Shown: positions 32,532-42,656, counted from the stretch's first letter. The stretch is DNA of 64,000 bases from Moheibacter sediminis (GCF_900176425.1 NZ_FWXS01000004.1:124001-188000), one strand, 5' to 3'. Numbers and translations: made by a program. Notes: a model not told the origin generated them from the letters alone.

Positions 32532-32993
32532 ATGAATTTAGATGAAAAAGATTTTGAGATTTTAAATGCACTGCAAATCAATTCCAAAATCACTCATAAA
32601 CAATTATCACTCAATCTGCATCTTTCGACAACTGCAGTTTATGAAAGGATTAAAAAACTAGAACGCACCGGAATTATCAAAAATTACGCAGCAGTTTTGG
32701 AAAGAAAAGCTTTGGGGAAAGAATTATTGGTGCTTTCACACATAAAATTAGAGAAACATTCGCAGCAAAATATTGCTGAATTTGAAAAGAAAATTTTTTC
32801 TTTAAACGAAGTGCATGAATGTTTCCACGTCAGCGGCGATTATGATTATATTTTAAAAATGACTTTCCAAAATATGGACGCTTACCGCGATTTTATGGTC
32901 AATAAATTGACTGCGATTCCCAGCATTGGGAGTACACACAGCATTTTTGTGATAAATGAAGTGAAAAATGAGATTGGGTTTAGGTTGGAATAG
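32532..32993 (+). CDS. Lrp/AsnC-family transcriptional regulator
   Basis: 153 residues. Residues about 4-60 are the AsnC helix-turn-helix (DEKDFEILNALQINSKITHK, then LHLSTTAVYERIKKLERTGIIK). Residues about 68-148 are the AsnC/RAM ligand-binding domain (VHECFHVSGDYDYILKMTFQ, then GSTHSIFVINEVK). Members respond to amino acids, commonly leucine or methionine. It is divergent from the methionine gamma-lyase-like gene and probably controls that gene in response to an amino acid. No direct evidence for the effector is visible. Confidence 0.93.
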   Translation: MNLDEKDFEILNALQINSKITHKQLSLNLHLSTTAVYERIKKLERTGIIKNYAAVLERKALGKELLVLSHIKLEKHSQQNIAEFEKKIFSLNEVHECFHVSGDYDYILKMTFQNMDAYRDFMVNKLTAIPSIGSTHSIFVINEVKNEIGFRLE

Positions 32994-33100
32994 ATTTAAC
33001 GATTGAGGGCTTTTCGTTCGGGTATAAAGTTCGCAGGAAATCTAACGTTTAAATGTTAGCCTATCTGACACAAAAAAAACTTGTTAGTAGCTGGCAAATT

Positions 33101-33481
33101 CTATGGTAGTTGCATAAAACTTGCGCCAATCACCTTCAATGTGTCGTCAAAGCATTTCCAAACTCTAAAATAGCGAAATTTTCCTTCTATTGGTGTTCCT
33201 ATCATTTTTCCTTTCGCTGTCATTGTAACGATTGAAAGTGCGGTGTCGCCTGTTATTTTAATGTCATCAATTTCTGTTGAAGCATTCTCAATAATCATGG
33301 TTTTTGCTTTATGTGAGTTCAAGTCCATTTCTTTGGTTACAACTTCTCCTGTCGGTGCGACTGCAATCAGGTCATCGTGCAATAGTTGGTCAAGAATTTC
33401 CACATCGCTTACAAGTTGAGCCGAAAAAAGTTTATTCTCCGCTTCAACTACGTCTTCTCTGTTGATTTTTGTTTTTTCCAT
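33101..33481 (-). CDS. SnoaL/DUF4440-like NTF2-fold protein
   Basis: 126 residues. VVEAENKLFSAQLVSDVEILDQLLHDDLIAVAPTG (core LFSAQLVSDVEILDQLLHDD) and the later FRYFRVWKCFDDTLKVIGASFMQ fit DUF4440-type NTF2-fold proteins. These small cytosolic proteins have a cone-shaped pocket; ketosteroid-isomerase-like or ligand-binding roles are known in relatives. It stands alone with 258 bases of non-coding DNA on its upstream side. An imperfect palindrome CTAACGTTT/AAATGTTAG lies downstream at 33042-33059. Function unknown. Confidence 0.82.
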   Translation of the reverse strand: MEKTKINREDVVEAENKLFSAQLVSDVEILDQLLHDDLIAVAPTGEVVTKEMDLNSHKAKTMIIENASTEIDDIKITGDTALSIVTMTAKGKMIGTPIEGKFRYFRVWKCFDDTLKVIGASFMQLP

Positions 33482-33740
33482 ATTTCAATGTTTTCGCTTT
33501 CAGTTATTATAAGTTTTATAAGTCAGTCATGTCTTTCTTGCCACTAACACTCACAATTTACAAAGCCTTCCTATTATACAAATAACTTTTGAATCATTTC
33601 TTGTATGGTCATGACCATGTTCAGAATTTAAGATACACAGCCTAAATGCGAAGTACAAAGCTTGGAATTGGGATTACAAAGTTTTGAATTCTAAGTTTAA
33701 TTATTAAAAACTCATAACCATAACTCACAACTTCCTAAAT

Positions 33741-35210
33741 CTAAATCTCCTTCCTTAACCTCGCCACAGGGATGTTCAGCTGTTCACGGTATTTTGCAAT
33801 CGTTCTACGCGCAATCGGATAACCTTTCTCTTTCAGTATTTCAGTTAACTTTTCATCGGTCAAGGGTTTCTTTTTATCCTCTTCACCGATGACATCTTGC
33901 AAGATTCTTTTGATTTCACGTGTCGAAACTTCTTCACCTTCTTCATTCGTCAAACTTTCAGAAAACAAATCTTTGATAAGAAAAGTACCGTAAGGCGTAT
34001 TTACATATTTACTGTTGGCAACGCGGGAAACTGTAGATATGTCCATCCCAATCAAATCCGCAATGTCCTTCAAAATCATCGGTTTGATTTTCGTTTCGTC
34101 ACCCGTCAAGAAATATTCCTGCTGAAACTGCATAATTGCCTGCATGGTGATCAGAAGCGTATTTCTGCGCTGTGTGATGGCATCGATGAACCATTTGGCA
34201 GCATCTAATTTTTGTTTTACAAACAAAACAGCTTCTTTCTGTTCGTTTGATTTTTTCTCGGTATGCTTGTAAGTATCAAGCATTTCCGCATAAGAATTTG
34301 AAATTCTTAATTCAGGAACGTTTCTCCCGTTGAGCGACAATTCCAAATCTCCTTCAACTATTTTTATGGTAAAATCAGGCGTGATATGCTCAACTTCTTT
34401 TGTATTTCCCGAGAAAGATTTTCCCGGTTTTGGATTCAGTTTTTCAATTTCCGAAACCGCACTTTTCAGTTGAGATTCTGTCACATCATGCTTTTGCATC
34501 AAGCGCGTATAATGTTTTTTGGTAAAAGCTTCAAATGACTTTGACATCAAATCGATTGCCAGCTCAGTTGTTTCTGTCTGAGGTGTTTTATTTTCCAGTT
34601 GAATCAAAAGACATTCCTGCAAATCTCTTGCGCCGACGCCAATTGGATCTAATTTCTGAATGTAATTTTTTAACAATTGTTCTACTTCAGCTTTGTCGGT
34701 ATAAATGTTTTGTGTAAATGCCAAATCATCTACAATCGCCTGTAGGTCTCGGCGTATGTAACCGTCGTCGTCAATGTTTCCAATGATAAATTCAGCAATT
34801 AAAAATTCTTCTTCGTCCAACCGGAAAGTTCTCAATTGACTTTCCAGAAAATCGATGAAACTTACTCCCTGTGCATAAGGCGTAGAACGGTCTTCGTCGT
34901 CATCGCTGTAGTTGTTGGTGTAAGTTTTATAGTTGGGAATTTCATCATCACTGAGGTATTCATCGATGTTGATGTCACTGGTATCGATGTTGCTTTCACC
35001 CTCGTATTCACCATCTTCCCAAGTGTCAGATTCAGCGGCAAAATCTTCATCAGAAAATTCGCTTCCCTCTTCCAGTGCAGGGTTTTCCTCCATCTCTTGT
35101 TTGATTCTCTGCTCAAATGCAATCGTAGGCAATTGAACCAATTTCATTAACTGAATTTGTTGCGGAGAAAGTTTTTGTTGGAGTTTTAAGTATAATTCCT
35201 GCTTTAACAT
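33741..35210 (-). CDS. rpoN: RNA polymerase sigma-54 factor
   Basis: 489 residues. The N-terminal Gln-rich activator-contact region is seen (LKLQQKLSPQQIQLMKLVQL), followed by an acidic stretch (about residues 45-105), the core-binding domain and the HTH region. Near the C-terminus the RpoN box ARRTIAKYRE (preceded by GYPI) identifies the -24 recognition helix. It directs polymerase to GG-N10-GC promoters with enhancer-binding activators. Sites resembling these occur at 5104 and 5788. The gene starts 23 bases after the asnS stop on the same strand. Its 3' end runs into a degenerate heptamer tract. Confidence 0.96.
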   Translation of the reverse strand: MLKQELYLKLQQKLSPQQIQLMKLVQLPTIAFEQRIKQEMEENPALEEGSEFSDEDFAAESDTWEDGEYEGESNIDTSDINIDEYLSDDEIPNYKTYTNNYSDDDEDRSTPYAQGVSFIDFLESQLRTFRLDEEEFLIAEFIIGNIDDDGYIRRDLQAIVDDLAFTQNIYTDKAEVEQLLKNYIQKLDPIGVGARDLQECLLIQLENKTPQTETTELAIDLMSKSFEAFTKKHYTRLMQKHDVTESQLKSAVSEIEKLNPKPGKSFSGNTKEVEHITPDFTIKIVEGDLELSLNGRNVPELRISNSYAEMLDTYKHTEKKSNEQKEAVLFVKQKLDAAKWFIDAITQRRNTLLITMQAIMQFQQEYFLTGDETKIKPMILKDIADLIGMDISTVSRVANSKYVNTPYGTFLIKDLFSESLTNEEGEEVSTREIKRILQDVIGEEDKKKPLTDEKLTEILKEKGYPIARRTIAKYREQLNIPVARLRKEI

Positions 35211-35233
35211 ATTTTAAATATAACTAAAATTAA

Positions 35234-36682
35234 TTAGAATTCTGCGTTCTTAGGCGTTCTCGGGAAAGGAATCACGTCGCGGATGTTGCCCATTCCGGTG
35301 ACAAACAACACCAATCTTTCCAATCCCAAACCAAATCCGCTGTGCGGAACTGTCCCGAATCTTCTGGTATCGCGGTACCACCAAAGTTCTTCCTTGTCGA
35401 TTCCAAATCTTTCAATCTTTTGATCCAGAATGTCCAAACGTTCTTCACGCTGTGAACCACCTACTATTTCACCGATTCCAGGGAAAAGGATGTCCATCGC
35501 ACGTACGGTTTTTCCGTCATCGTTCAATCGCATGTAAAAGGATTTAATTTCGGTTGGGTAATCAAATAAAATCACTGGTGTTTTGAAATGTTTTTCAACC
35601 AAATATCTTTCGTGTTCAGACTGTAAATCAGCACCCCAATCTTCGATTTTATAAGTGAATTTTCCTTTTTTGTTGTGGTTCGAATTCTTTAAAATATCAA
35701 TTGCTTCGGTATAAGTCAAACGAATAAATTCGTTATTTAAAATATAATCCAAACGTTCCATCAAAGTCAATTCAGAACGTTCGTTTTGTGGTTTCTGTGT
35801 TTGTTCTTTGTCAAATCTTTCTGCCAAAAACTGCAAGTCATCTGCGCAATTGTCCACTGCATATTTGATGACATATTTGAGTAAATCTTCCGCCAAATCC
35901 ATGTTCATGTCCAAATCATAGAAAGCCATTTCAGGTTCTATCATCCAGAATTCCGCCAGGTGGCGTGTCGTATTTGAATTTTCAGCACGGAAAGTAGGGC
36001 CAAAAGTATAAATTTTACCCAATCCCATCGCCGCAACTTCACCTTCCAATTGTCCCGAAACGGTAAGGTTTGTATGTTTTCCAAAGAAATCTTGTTCGTA
36101 ATCTACTTTTCCTTCTTCGTTTTTTGGCGTTTTATCCAAATCAAAATTGGTCACGGTAAACATTTCTCCGGCACCTTCAGCGTCAGAACCTGTAATGATT
36201 GGTGTATTTACGTAAACGAATCCTTTTTCGTTGAAATATTTATGAACTCCGAACATCAAAGTATTTCGCACACGCATCACAGACGCAAAAGTATTGGTCC
36301 TGAAACGCAAATGTGCCTGCTCACGCAATTTCTCTAAACTGTGTTGCTTTGGTTGTAAAATTGTTTCCTGAACATCATCCGGATTGGCTTCACCCAAAAT
36401 GATGATTTCTTTGGCAACGACTTCTATTTCTTGTCCTGAACCTTGGCTTTCGATTACTTCTCCTTGAATTTTAAGCGAAGCAGCAGTGTTGATTTTCTTC
36501 AATAAATCTGCATCGAAATTCTCAAAATCAACTACAACTTGTATGTTTTTGATGGTAGAACCGTCATTCAAAGCAATAAATCGATTGCTTCTAAATGAAC
36601 GAACCCAACCTTGTACGGTTACTTCCTGTGAAATTGCCTCTTTTCCTTTGTCCAATAATTCTTTTACGTGGTACGTATGCAT
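35234..36682 (-). CDS. asnS: Asparaginyl-tRNA synthetase
   Basis: 482 residues from ATG 36682; the frame stays open for another 94 codons upstream but that part is AT-rich leader and repeat sequence. Residues about 15-100 are the OB-fold anticodon-binding domain ([20 protein letters not shown]). The class-II catalytic core follows: motif 2 ([20 protein letters not shown], about 215-235) and motif 3 ([16 protein letters not shown] near the C-terminus). The terminal [17 protein letters not shown] is typical of AsnRS. It charges tRNA-Asn directly. It is upstream of rpoN on the same strand. Confidence 0.97.
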   Translation of the reverse strand: MHTYHVKELLDKGKEAISQEVTVQGWVRSFRSNRFIALNDGSTIKNIQVVVDFENFDADLLKKINTAASLKIQGEVIESQGSGQEIEVVAKEIIILGEANPDDVQETILQPKQHSLEKLREQAHLRFRTNTFASVMRVRNTLMFGVHKYFNEKGFVYVNTPIITGSDAEGAGEMFTVTNFDLDKTPKNEEGKVDYEQDFFGKHTNLTVSGQLEGEVAAMGLGKIYTFGPTFRAENSNTTRHLAEFWMIEPEMAFYDLDMNMDLAEDLLKYVIKYAVDNCADDLQFLAERFDKEQTQKPQNERSELTLMERLDYILNNEFIRLTYTEAIDILKNSNHNKKGKFTYKIEDWGADLQSEHERYLVEKHFKTPVILFDYPTEIKSFYMRLNDDGKTVRAMDILFPGIGEIVGGSQREERLDILDQKIERFGIDKEELWWYRDTRRFGTVPHSGFGLGLERLVLFVTGMGNIRDVIPFPRTPKNAEF

Positions 36683-36734
36683 AGCTTGATAATCTGAAAA
36701 GCAAAAATAATCATAATTAACAAAGAGAAAATTT

Positions 36735-37005
36735 ATTAGGGTATAATTTTTGCTGAAGGGATGGATTTTTCTTTGAATGATATGGTTTGTTTGTGTTTGA
36801 TCGAGGATTGAAATTTGAAAAAGTCTGTGGATTTTTGTTTTGAAAGAATTGATTTGCTTTTGACTGGATATTTGGTAGGTGTGGGATGTTGGAGGTTTGC
36901 CCGCGGCCGTGATGTGCAGGGCTTGGTGTGCCGCCTTACCAAGTTGTCTTTTTGGAGGCGGCATACGGAACCCCGTAGCAGCGCGATAAGCCGCCCTCTT
37001 TCAAT
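36735..37005. repeat. GC-rich intergenic element, possible dispersed repeat or structured RNA
   Basis: The 320-base gap between asnS and sucB holds no convincing gene. Its right part (about 36876-37000) is far richer in GC than the surroundings. It contains a nested hairpin: TGCCGCC (36929-36935) with GGCGGCA (36957-36963), enclosing CCAA (36939-36942) and TTGG (36952-36955). Another GC-rich hairpin candidate is GCCC/GGGC around 36899-36921. GAGGCGGC can also pair with GCCGCCC (36990-36996), giving a rival fold. The left half is G/T-rich on the plus strand. I recall similar elements between genes of other flavobacteria, but this is unverified. Confidence 0.55.
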
Positions 37006-37024
37006 ATTTAATGTATTTATCAAA

Positions 37025-37060
37025 AGAAAAAATGGACACTTTCTGAGTGTCCATTTTCTA
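37025..37060 (-). terminator. Terminator after sucB
   Basis: 12-bp perfect stem AAAATGGACACT (37029-37040) with AGTGTCCATTTT (37046-37057), 5-base loop, followed on the minus strand by TTCTTTTG. It ends the sucA-sucB transcript. Confidence 0.88.
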
Positions 37061-37081
37061 TTATTTTAACTTGGAATTGGA

Positions 37082-38302
37082 TTACAGTTCTAATGCTTTT
37101 CTTGCATTTCCATCCAACAATAAGTTCAATGGATCTTCCAAACCTTCTTTTACAGCTACCAAAAATCCAACTGACTCGCGTCCGTCGATGATTCTGTGGT
37201 CGTAAGAAAGTGCGATGTACATCATCGGGTGGATTTCAACCTGACCGTTTACGGCGATTGGACGCTCTATGATATTATGCATTCCCAAGATACCTGATTG
37301 AGGCGGGTTGATGATAGGCGTGCTCAACATAGACCCGAAAACTCCACCGTTTGAAATGGTAAAAGTACCTCCGGTCATTTCGTCTACTGTGATTTGTCCG
37401 TCACGTGCACGCAAAGCCAATCTTTTGATTTCGTTTTCAATTCCTCTGAAACTCAATGTTTCTGCATTTCTCATTACCGGAACCATCAAACCTTTTGGTC
37501 CTGAAACTGCAACTGAAATGTCACAGAAATTGTAAGCTACTTTGTAGTCTCCGTCGATCATTGAATTCACATCCGGATACATTTGCAACGCGCGTACAAC
37601 AGCTTTGGTAAAGAAAGACATAAACCCTAATCCAACACCGTGTTTATTTTTAAATTCTTCTTTGAATTCGTTTCTAATTTCATTGATAGGCTTCATGGTT
37701 GCTTCGTTGAAAGTAGTCAACATAGCTGTTTCATTTTTAGCCGCAACCAACCTTTCTGCTACTTTTCTGCGCAACATAGAAAGTTTAGTTCTTTCAGAGC
37801 CTCTGTTTCCTCCGGTTGGAGTTCCCATTGCAGCTACTTGAGCTGTGTTGGCGTCATCTTTGGTGATGCGTCCGTCTTTTCCGCTTCCGGTTACTTGCGC
37901 AGCATCGATTCCTTTTTCGTCCAAAATTTTCTTGGCAGCAGGAGAAGGCGTTCCTGAAGCATAAGTTGCAGGTTTTGCTTCTTCTTTTTTAGGTTCTTCC
38001 GCTTTTGGAGCTTCTTTGGCTTCTTCCTTTTTTTCTTCAGCAGGTGCAGCACCATCAGGTTTTGCAGCAGAAGTATCAATTAAACAAACTACTTGTCCAA
38101 CCGCAACCGTATCACCTTCTTCAGCTTTCAACGTAATGATTCCGCTTTCTTCAGCAGGTAATTCAAGTGTGGCTTTGTCTGAATCTACTTCAGCGATTGC
38201 CTGATCTTTTTCTACATAATCACCGTCCTGTACAAGCCAGCTTGCAATTTCAACTTCTGTGATTGATTCTCCCGGTGAAGGGACTTTCATTTCTAATACC
38301 AT
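37082..38302 (-). CDS. sucB: Dihydrolipoamide succinyltransferase (E2 of 2-oxoglutarate dehydrogenase)
   Basis: 406 residues. The lipoyl domain is residues 1-77 with the lipoyl-lysine in [12 protein letters not shown] (Lys43). An Ala/Pro/Glu/Lys-rich linker follows. The peripheral E1/E3-binding domain is about 116-152 ([20 protein letters not shown]), and the catalytic domain runs to the end with the active-site His in [15 protein letters not shown]. It moves succinyl groups from lipoyl to CoA. It follows sucA by 27 bases on the same strand and ends at a strong terminator. LipA in this window would supply its lipoyl group. Confidence 0.96.
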   Translation of the reverse strand: MVLEMKVPSPGESITEVEIASWLVQDGDYVEKDQAIAEVDSDKATLELPAEESGIITLKAEEGDTVAVGQVVCLIDTSAAKPDGAAPAEEKKEEAKEAPKAEEPKKEEAKPATYASGTPSPAAKKILDEKGIDAAQVTGSGKDGRITKDDANTAQVAAMGTPTGGNRGSERTKLSMLRRKVAERLVAAKNETAMLTTFNEATMKPINEIRNEFKEEFKNKHGVGLGFMSFFTKAVVRALQMYPDVNSMIDGDYKVAYNFCDISVAVSGPKGLMVPVMRNAETLSFRGIENEIKRLALRARDGQITVDEMTGGTFTISNGGVFGSMLSTPIINPPQSGILGMHNIIERPIAVNGQVEIHPMMYIALSYDHRIIDGRESVGFLVAVKEGLEDPLNLLLDGNARKALEL

Positions 38303-38329
38303 AATGTGTTCAGTATTTTGGTTGCTAAT

Positions 38330-41074
38330 TTATTCAAAAACTTTGTTAATTGTATTATTGTGTATGTGGTGGAATTTTTGGTGTGAACCGGTTGCAGGCG
38401 AAGCCGCTTCTCTAGGAGAAATGATTTCGAACTGAACTTCTCTGAATTTTCTCAAAAGATAAGTCCATGCACCCATGTTTTCAGGTTCTTCCTGTGCCCA
38501 AATTAATTGTTTTTTGTTGGAATATTTTCCTATAATTGAATTGATTTTTTCTTTGTCTAATGGATATAGCTGCTCCAAACGAACCAAAGCTACATTTTCT
38601 GCGTTCAATTCTTCTTTCTTTTTCAAAAGATCATAATAGAATTTACCCTGGCAGAAAACTACTTTTTCAACTTTGGAAGCATCTGCGCTTGCATCGTCGA
38701 TAACTGTTTGGAATTCACCATTCGCCAATTCATCTAAACTTGAAACCACCAAAGGATGACGCAACAAACTTTTTGGCGTGAAAACCACCAAAGGTTTACG
38801 GTATTTTGCTTTCAATTGTCTTCTCAATAAATGATAGAAATTGGCCGGTGTTGTACAGTTCGCCGAAATCATATTGGCTTGTGCGCTTAACTGTAAAAAT
38901 CTTTCCATACGTGCAGAAGAGTGCTCAGCTCCCTGACCTTCATAACCGTGAGGTAACAACATTACCAATCCGTTCTGGATTTTCCATTTGTCCTCTGCAG
39001 CGGAAATGTATTGGTCAATTACGATTTGTGCGCCGTTGGCGAAATCTCCAAACTGTGCTTCCCACAAAGTAAGAGTATTTGGCGTTGCCATCGCATAACC
39101 ATAATCAAATCCTAGAACCGCATACTCAGAAAGATGTGAATTGTAAACGGTATATTCACCTTGTTCTTCAGAAATATGGTTGAGTAAAATTACTTCTTCT
39201 TCCGTTGCTTCTGTTTTCAAAACAGCATGGCGGTGAGAGAAAGTTCCTCTTTCCACATCTTCACCCGAAAGACGGACATCGTGACCTTCTTCCAAAAGTG
39301 AACCGTAAGCCAGCATTTCAGCCATTCCCCAATCTAGTTTATTGTCGGCAACCATTTGTTTGCGTTGTTCCAATAAACGTTCGATTTTTTTGATGAATTT
39401 TTTTCCTACCGGAATGGTTGTAATAGTACTGGTGATTTGTTCTAATTTCTCTTTCGGATACTTTGTATCGACAGGTTTCAGTACTTCCGCTTCATTTGCA
39501 ATTTCAAATCCTTCCCATCTTTGTGGCATGAAAGGGTCTAAAGTGTTCTTTTCAATTTCTTTAGATGCATCAAAATTTTCATCTAATAATTGTTTGAATT
39601 CTTTTTCTTTCTTCGCTAAAATTTCATTTCCTAAAACACCTTCTTTTTCCAAGTGCTGTCTGTAGATTTCTCTTGGATTCGGATGTTTAGCGATTAAACT
39701 ATACAATTGAGGCTGAGTGAAACGAGGTTCGTCACCTTCGTTGTGCCCATATTTTCTGTAACCTAATAAATCGATGAAAACGTCTTGTCCGTAACGCATG
39801 CGGAAATCCGCAGCAAAATTCAAAGCATGAACAACCGCTTCAGCATCATCTGCATTTACATGTAAAACGGGTGAAAGTGTCGTTTTGGCAACATCTGTAC
39901 AATAAGTACTCGAACGTGCATCTAAATAATTGGTTGTAAATCCAACTTGATTGTTTACAACAATGTGAACTGTTCCTCCGGTTTTGTACCCATCCAGACT
40001 CATCATCTGAACGACTTCATAAACAATTCCTTGTCCAGCAACTGCAGCGTCTCCGTGAATCAAAATCGGGAAAACTTTGCTGTAATCTTTTGCGTAATCA
40101 TTGTCAGCTTTTGCTCTGACAATTCCTTCCACAATCGCATCTACTGTTTCAAGGTGCGATGGGTTGGGAGCGAGGTTGATTTTTACTTTTTTGCCGGAAT
40201 GAGATTCCACTTCGGTCGAAGAACCTAAATGGTATTTCACGTCACCTGCAAAAATATCATCTACGAATTCTTTTCCTTCAAATTCGCTGAATATCTGTGT
40301 GTATGATTTTTTGAAAACATTTGCCAAAACGTTCAAACGTCCGCGGTGCGCCATTCCGATTACGAATTCTTCAACTCCAGCGTCAGAAGCTCTGTTGATA
40401 ACCGCATCCAAAGCAGGAATCAATGTTTCGTTTCCTTCTAGAGAGAAACGTTTTTGTCCTACAAATTTGGTATGCAGGAAATTTTCAAAAGCAACAGCTT
40501 CATTTAATTTCAATAAGATTCTTTCTTTTTCTTCCACGCTCAACTGGGGATGGTTCCAGTTGTTGTTGAGCCAGTTTTGAATCCACTCTCTCTTTTCAGG
40601 GTCGCGGATGTACATATATTCAATCCCGATGGAATCACAATAAATCTTTTCAAGATGTTCGATGATGTTGCGCAAAGTGGCTCCTTCACCTATTTTCAGG
40701 ATTTTACCTGCATCGAAAAAAGTATCTAAATCACTTTCAGACAAACCAAAATTTGTTAGGTCAAGTGTTGGGGTATATTGTCTTCTTTCTCTTACCGGAT
40801 TGGTTTTGGTAAATAAATGCCCACGTGTTCTGTAACCGTCAATCAAGTTGATTACTTTGAATTCTTTCTGAACTTGTTCAGGAATTTGCGCTGTGGCAGC
40901 ATTGGCTTGTTCGCCCTCGAGCGAATGACCGTTGTAAGATGAATTTCCAAAGTCAAATCCTTGAAAAAAAGCTTTCCAACTAGGTTCTATGCTGTCTGGA
41001 TATTGTTTGTACTGGTCGTACAAGTCGCTGATATATTCGGAATGTATAGCGTTTAAGAATGAAAATTTCTCCAT
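38330..41074 (-). CDS. sucA: 2-oxoglutarate dehydrogenase E1
   Basis: 914 residues, the usual E1o size. It decarboxylates 2-oxoglutarate with thiamine diphosphate and passes the succinyl group to SucB. The N-terminal E2-binding segment has SEYISDLYDQYKQYPDSIEPSW. The TPP region has the sequence IGMAHRGRLNVLANV (about 240-254), HGDAAVAGQGIVYEV and a later YGYAMATPNTLTLWEAQFGDF. The terminal SHQKFHHIHNN is typical. sucB follows directly. A TAAATTTG box on the minus strand (41112-41105) is a candidate -7 element, about 31 bases before the ATG. Confidence 0.97.
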   Translation of the reverse strand: MEKFSFLNAIHSEYISDLYDQYKQYPDSIEPSWKAFFQGFDFGNSSYNGHSLEGEQANAATAQIPEQVQKEFKVINLIDGYRTRGHLFTKTNPVRERRQYTPTLDLTNFGLSESDLDTFFDAGKILKIGEGATLRNIIEHLEKIYCDSIGIEYMYIRDPEKREWIQNWLNNNWNHPQLSVEEKERILLKLNEAVAFENFLHTKFVGQKRFSLEGNETLIPALDAVINRASDAGVEEFVIGMAHRGRLNVLANVFKKSYTQIFSEFEGKEFVDDIFAGDVKYHLGSSTEVESHSGKKVKINLAPNPSHLETVDAIVEGIVRAKADNDYAKDYSKVFPILIHGDAAVAGQGIVYEVVQMMSLDGYKTGGTVHIVVNNQVGFTTNYLDARSSTYCTDVAKTTLSPVLHVNADDAEAVVHALNFAADFRMRYGQDVFIDLLGYRKYGHNEGDEPRFTQPQLYSLIAKHPNPREIYRQHLEKEGVLGNEILAKKEKEFKQLLDENFDASKEIEKNTLDPFMPQRWEGFEIANEAEVLKPVDTKYPKEKLEQITSTITTIPVGKKFIKKIERLLEQRKQMVADNKLDWGMAEMLAYGSLLEEGHDVRLSGEDVERGTFSHRHAVLKTEATEEEVILLNHISEEQGEYTVYNSHLSEYAVLGFDYGYAMATPNTLTLWEAQFGDFANGAQIVIDQYISAAEDKWKIQNGLVMLLPHGYEGQGAEHSSARMERFLQLSAQANMISANCTTPANFYHLLRRQLKAKYRKPLVVFTPKSLLRHPLVVSSLDELANGEFQTVIDDASADASKVEKVVFCQGKFYYDLLKKKEELNAENVALVRLEQLYPLDKEKINSIIGKYSNKKQLIWAQEEPENMGAWTYLLRKFREVQFEIISPREAASPATGSHQKFHHIHNNTINKVFE

Positions 41075-41104
41075 TATAACTAACTCTTATTGAGAATTGG
41101 CTTA

Positions 41105-41112
41105 CAAATTTA
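41105..41112 (-). promoter_or_regulatory. Candidate -7 box of sucA promoter
   Basis: Read on the minus strand, TAAATTTG matches the Bacteroidota TAnnTTTG -7 element and lies 31 bases before the sucA ATG. A clear TTG at the -33 spacing is not seen, so support is moderate. Confidence 0.35.
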
Positions 41113-41301
41113 AGGCATTTTATAGGTTTAAAAAAACTTGTCAGTAGTTTATTTTTATTTAGGTTAATTTTATGATAAGGATTCAGATGTTAGTTTGTTT
41201 TATTCCTATTTATTAAATTAATTATTTAATAAATTTTCATTAAACTATGATGAATAGTGAGGAATCTGTAAAATCTGTTAAGAATCATTTTTCCAAATTT
41301 T

Positions 41302-41330
41302 TGCCAACCCAACTAATTTGCTATTTTTGT
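41302..41330 (+). promoter_or_regulatory. Bacteroidota sigma-A promoter of icd
   Basis: TTTG ending at 41304, 18 bases, then TATTTTTG (41323-41330). This is a close match to TTTG-N19-TAnnTTTG. Predicted start near 41337, giving a 35-base leader before the icd ATG at 41372. The sucA start lies in the opposite direction across the same 297-base gap. Confidence 0.55.
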
Positions 41331-41371
41331 GAACTTTATAATTTTAAAATAATAGAATACAATTTTACATA

Positions 41372-42601
41372 ATGGAAAAAATTAAAGTAATAAACCCCGT
41401 TGTAGATTTGGACGGAGACGAAATGACTAGAATCATTTGGCAATTCATCAAAGACAAATTGATACTTCCTTATCTTGAAATCGACATCAAATATTACGAT
41501 TTAGGAATGGAAAATCGCGATGCAACAAATGACCAGGTTACCATTGATGCGGCGGAGGCTATCAAAAAATATAATGTTGGAATCAAATGTGCAACCATTA
41601 CTCCTGATGAGCAGCGCGTTGAGGAATTTGGTTTAAAAAAAATGTGGAAATCTCCAAACGGAACCATCCGTAATATCGTGGGAGGAACTGTTTTCCGTGA
41701 GCCAATCATTATGAAAAATGTACCTCGTTATGTTCAGGGTTGGACGAAGCCGATTGTAATCGGTCGTCATGCTTTTGGAGACCAGTACAAAGCGACTGAT
41801 ACCGTTATCAAAGGAAAAGGAAAATTGACCATGAGTTTCGTTCCGGAAGATGGAGGAGAAGCACAGACTTGGGAAGTTTACGATTTCAAAGGAGACGGTG
41901 TTGCGATGTCTATGTACAACACAGATGAGTCTATCTACGGATTTGCTCATTCGTCTTTCCAAATGGCTTTGACTAAAAAATGGCCACTTTATCTTTCTAC
42001 AAAAAATACAATTTTGAAAGCTTATGATGGAAGATTCAAAGATATTTTTCAGGAAGTTTTTGAACAAAATTATAAAGCTCAGTTTGAAGAAATAGGAATC
42101 ACCTACGAACACCGTTTAATCGATGATATGGTTGCTGCGGCAATGAAGTGGAACGGAGGTTTTGTTTGGGCTTGTAAAAATTATGATGGTGACGTTCAGT
42201 CAGATACCGTTGCACAAGGATTTGGTTCTTTAGGATTGATGGCGTCTGTATTGGTTACGCCTGATGGAAAAACAGTTGAAGCTGAAGCTGCACACGGAAC
42301 GGTTACACGTCACTACCGTCAACACCAACAAGGAAAAGAAACTTCAACTAACCCAATAGCATCTATTTTTGCGTGGACAAGAGGTTTGGCACACAGAGGG
42401 AAATTGGATGAAAACCAAGAATTGATTCACTTCGCCGAAACTTTGGAGAAAGTTTGTATCGATGTGGTTGAAGGAGGTAAAATGACCAAAGATTTAGCAA
42501 TGCTTGTTTATGGTGATGCGATGACTTCTGATAATTATTTGAATACTCAGGATTTCTTAAATGCAATTGATTCTGCATTGAAATCAGCATTGAATAAATA
42601 A
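41372..42601 (+). CDS. icd: NADP-dependent isocitrate dehydrogenase, eukaryotic-type
   Basis: 409 residues of the dimeric type II (eukaryotic-like) IDH rather than the E. coli or monomeric forms. [22 protein letters not shown] (core [16 protein letters not shown]), [19 protein letters not shown], and the Asp-rich metal site [15 protein letters not shown] are seen, followed by [14 protein letters not shown]. It converts isocitrate to 2-oxoglutarate, the substrate of the divergently encoded SucAB complex, and makes NADPH. It has its own promoter and terminator, so it is transcribed alone. Confidence 0.96.
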   Translation: MEKIKVINPVVDLDGDEMTRIIWQFIKDKLILPYLEIDIKYYDLGMENRDATNDQVTIDAAEAIKKYNVGIKCATITPDEQRVEEFGLKKMWKSPNGTIRNIVGGTVFREPIIMKNVPRYVQGWTKPIVIGRHAFGDQYKATDTVIKGKGKLTMSFVPEDGGEAQTWEVYDFKGDGVAMSMYNTDESIYGFAHSSFQMALTKKWPLYLSTKNTILKAYDGRFKDIFQEVFEQNYKAQFEEIGITYEHRLIDDMVAAAMKWNGGFVWACKNYDGDVQSDTVAQGFGSLGLMASVLVTPDGKTVEAEAAHGTVTRHYRQHQQGKETSTNPIASIFAWTRGLAHRGKLDENQELIHFAETLEKVCIDVVEGGKMTKDLAMLVYGDAMTSDNYLNTQDFLNAIDSALKSALNK

Positions 42602-42625
42602 TTAATTCATTTTATATAAATTGAA

Positions 42626-42656
42626 AAACCCACCAGTAAGGTGGGTTTCGTTTTTA
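42626..42656 (+). terminator. Terminator after icd
   Basis: 9-bp perfect stem AAACCCACC (42626-42634) with GGTGGGTTT (42640-42648), 5-base loop, followed by CGTTTTTA. It lies 24 bases past the stop. Confidence 0.85.

Noticed and set aside
33042-33059. Palindrome CTAACGTTT/AAATGTTAG as a terminator of the Lrp gene
   Set aside because: It contains a mismatch when folded as a hairpin and has no T-run at its end; left unassigned.
36683-36964. N-terminal extension of asnS giving a 576-residue protein
   Set aside because: The added 94 residues are low-complexity and derive from the GC-rich repeat and its flank; the family starts at ATG 36682.
36736-37023. 95-residue ORF on the minus strand over the GC-rich element
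   Set aside because: No family, odd composition, and it coincides with the palindromic repeat element; more likely a chance reading frame.
41633-42112. 159-residue ORF opposite icd
   Set aside because: It lies fully antisense to the conserved icd frame and has no recognisable domain.
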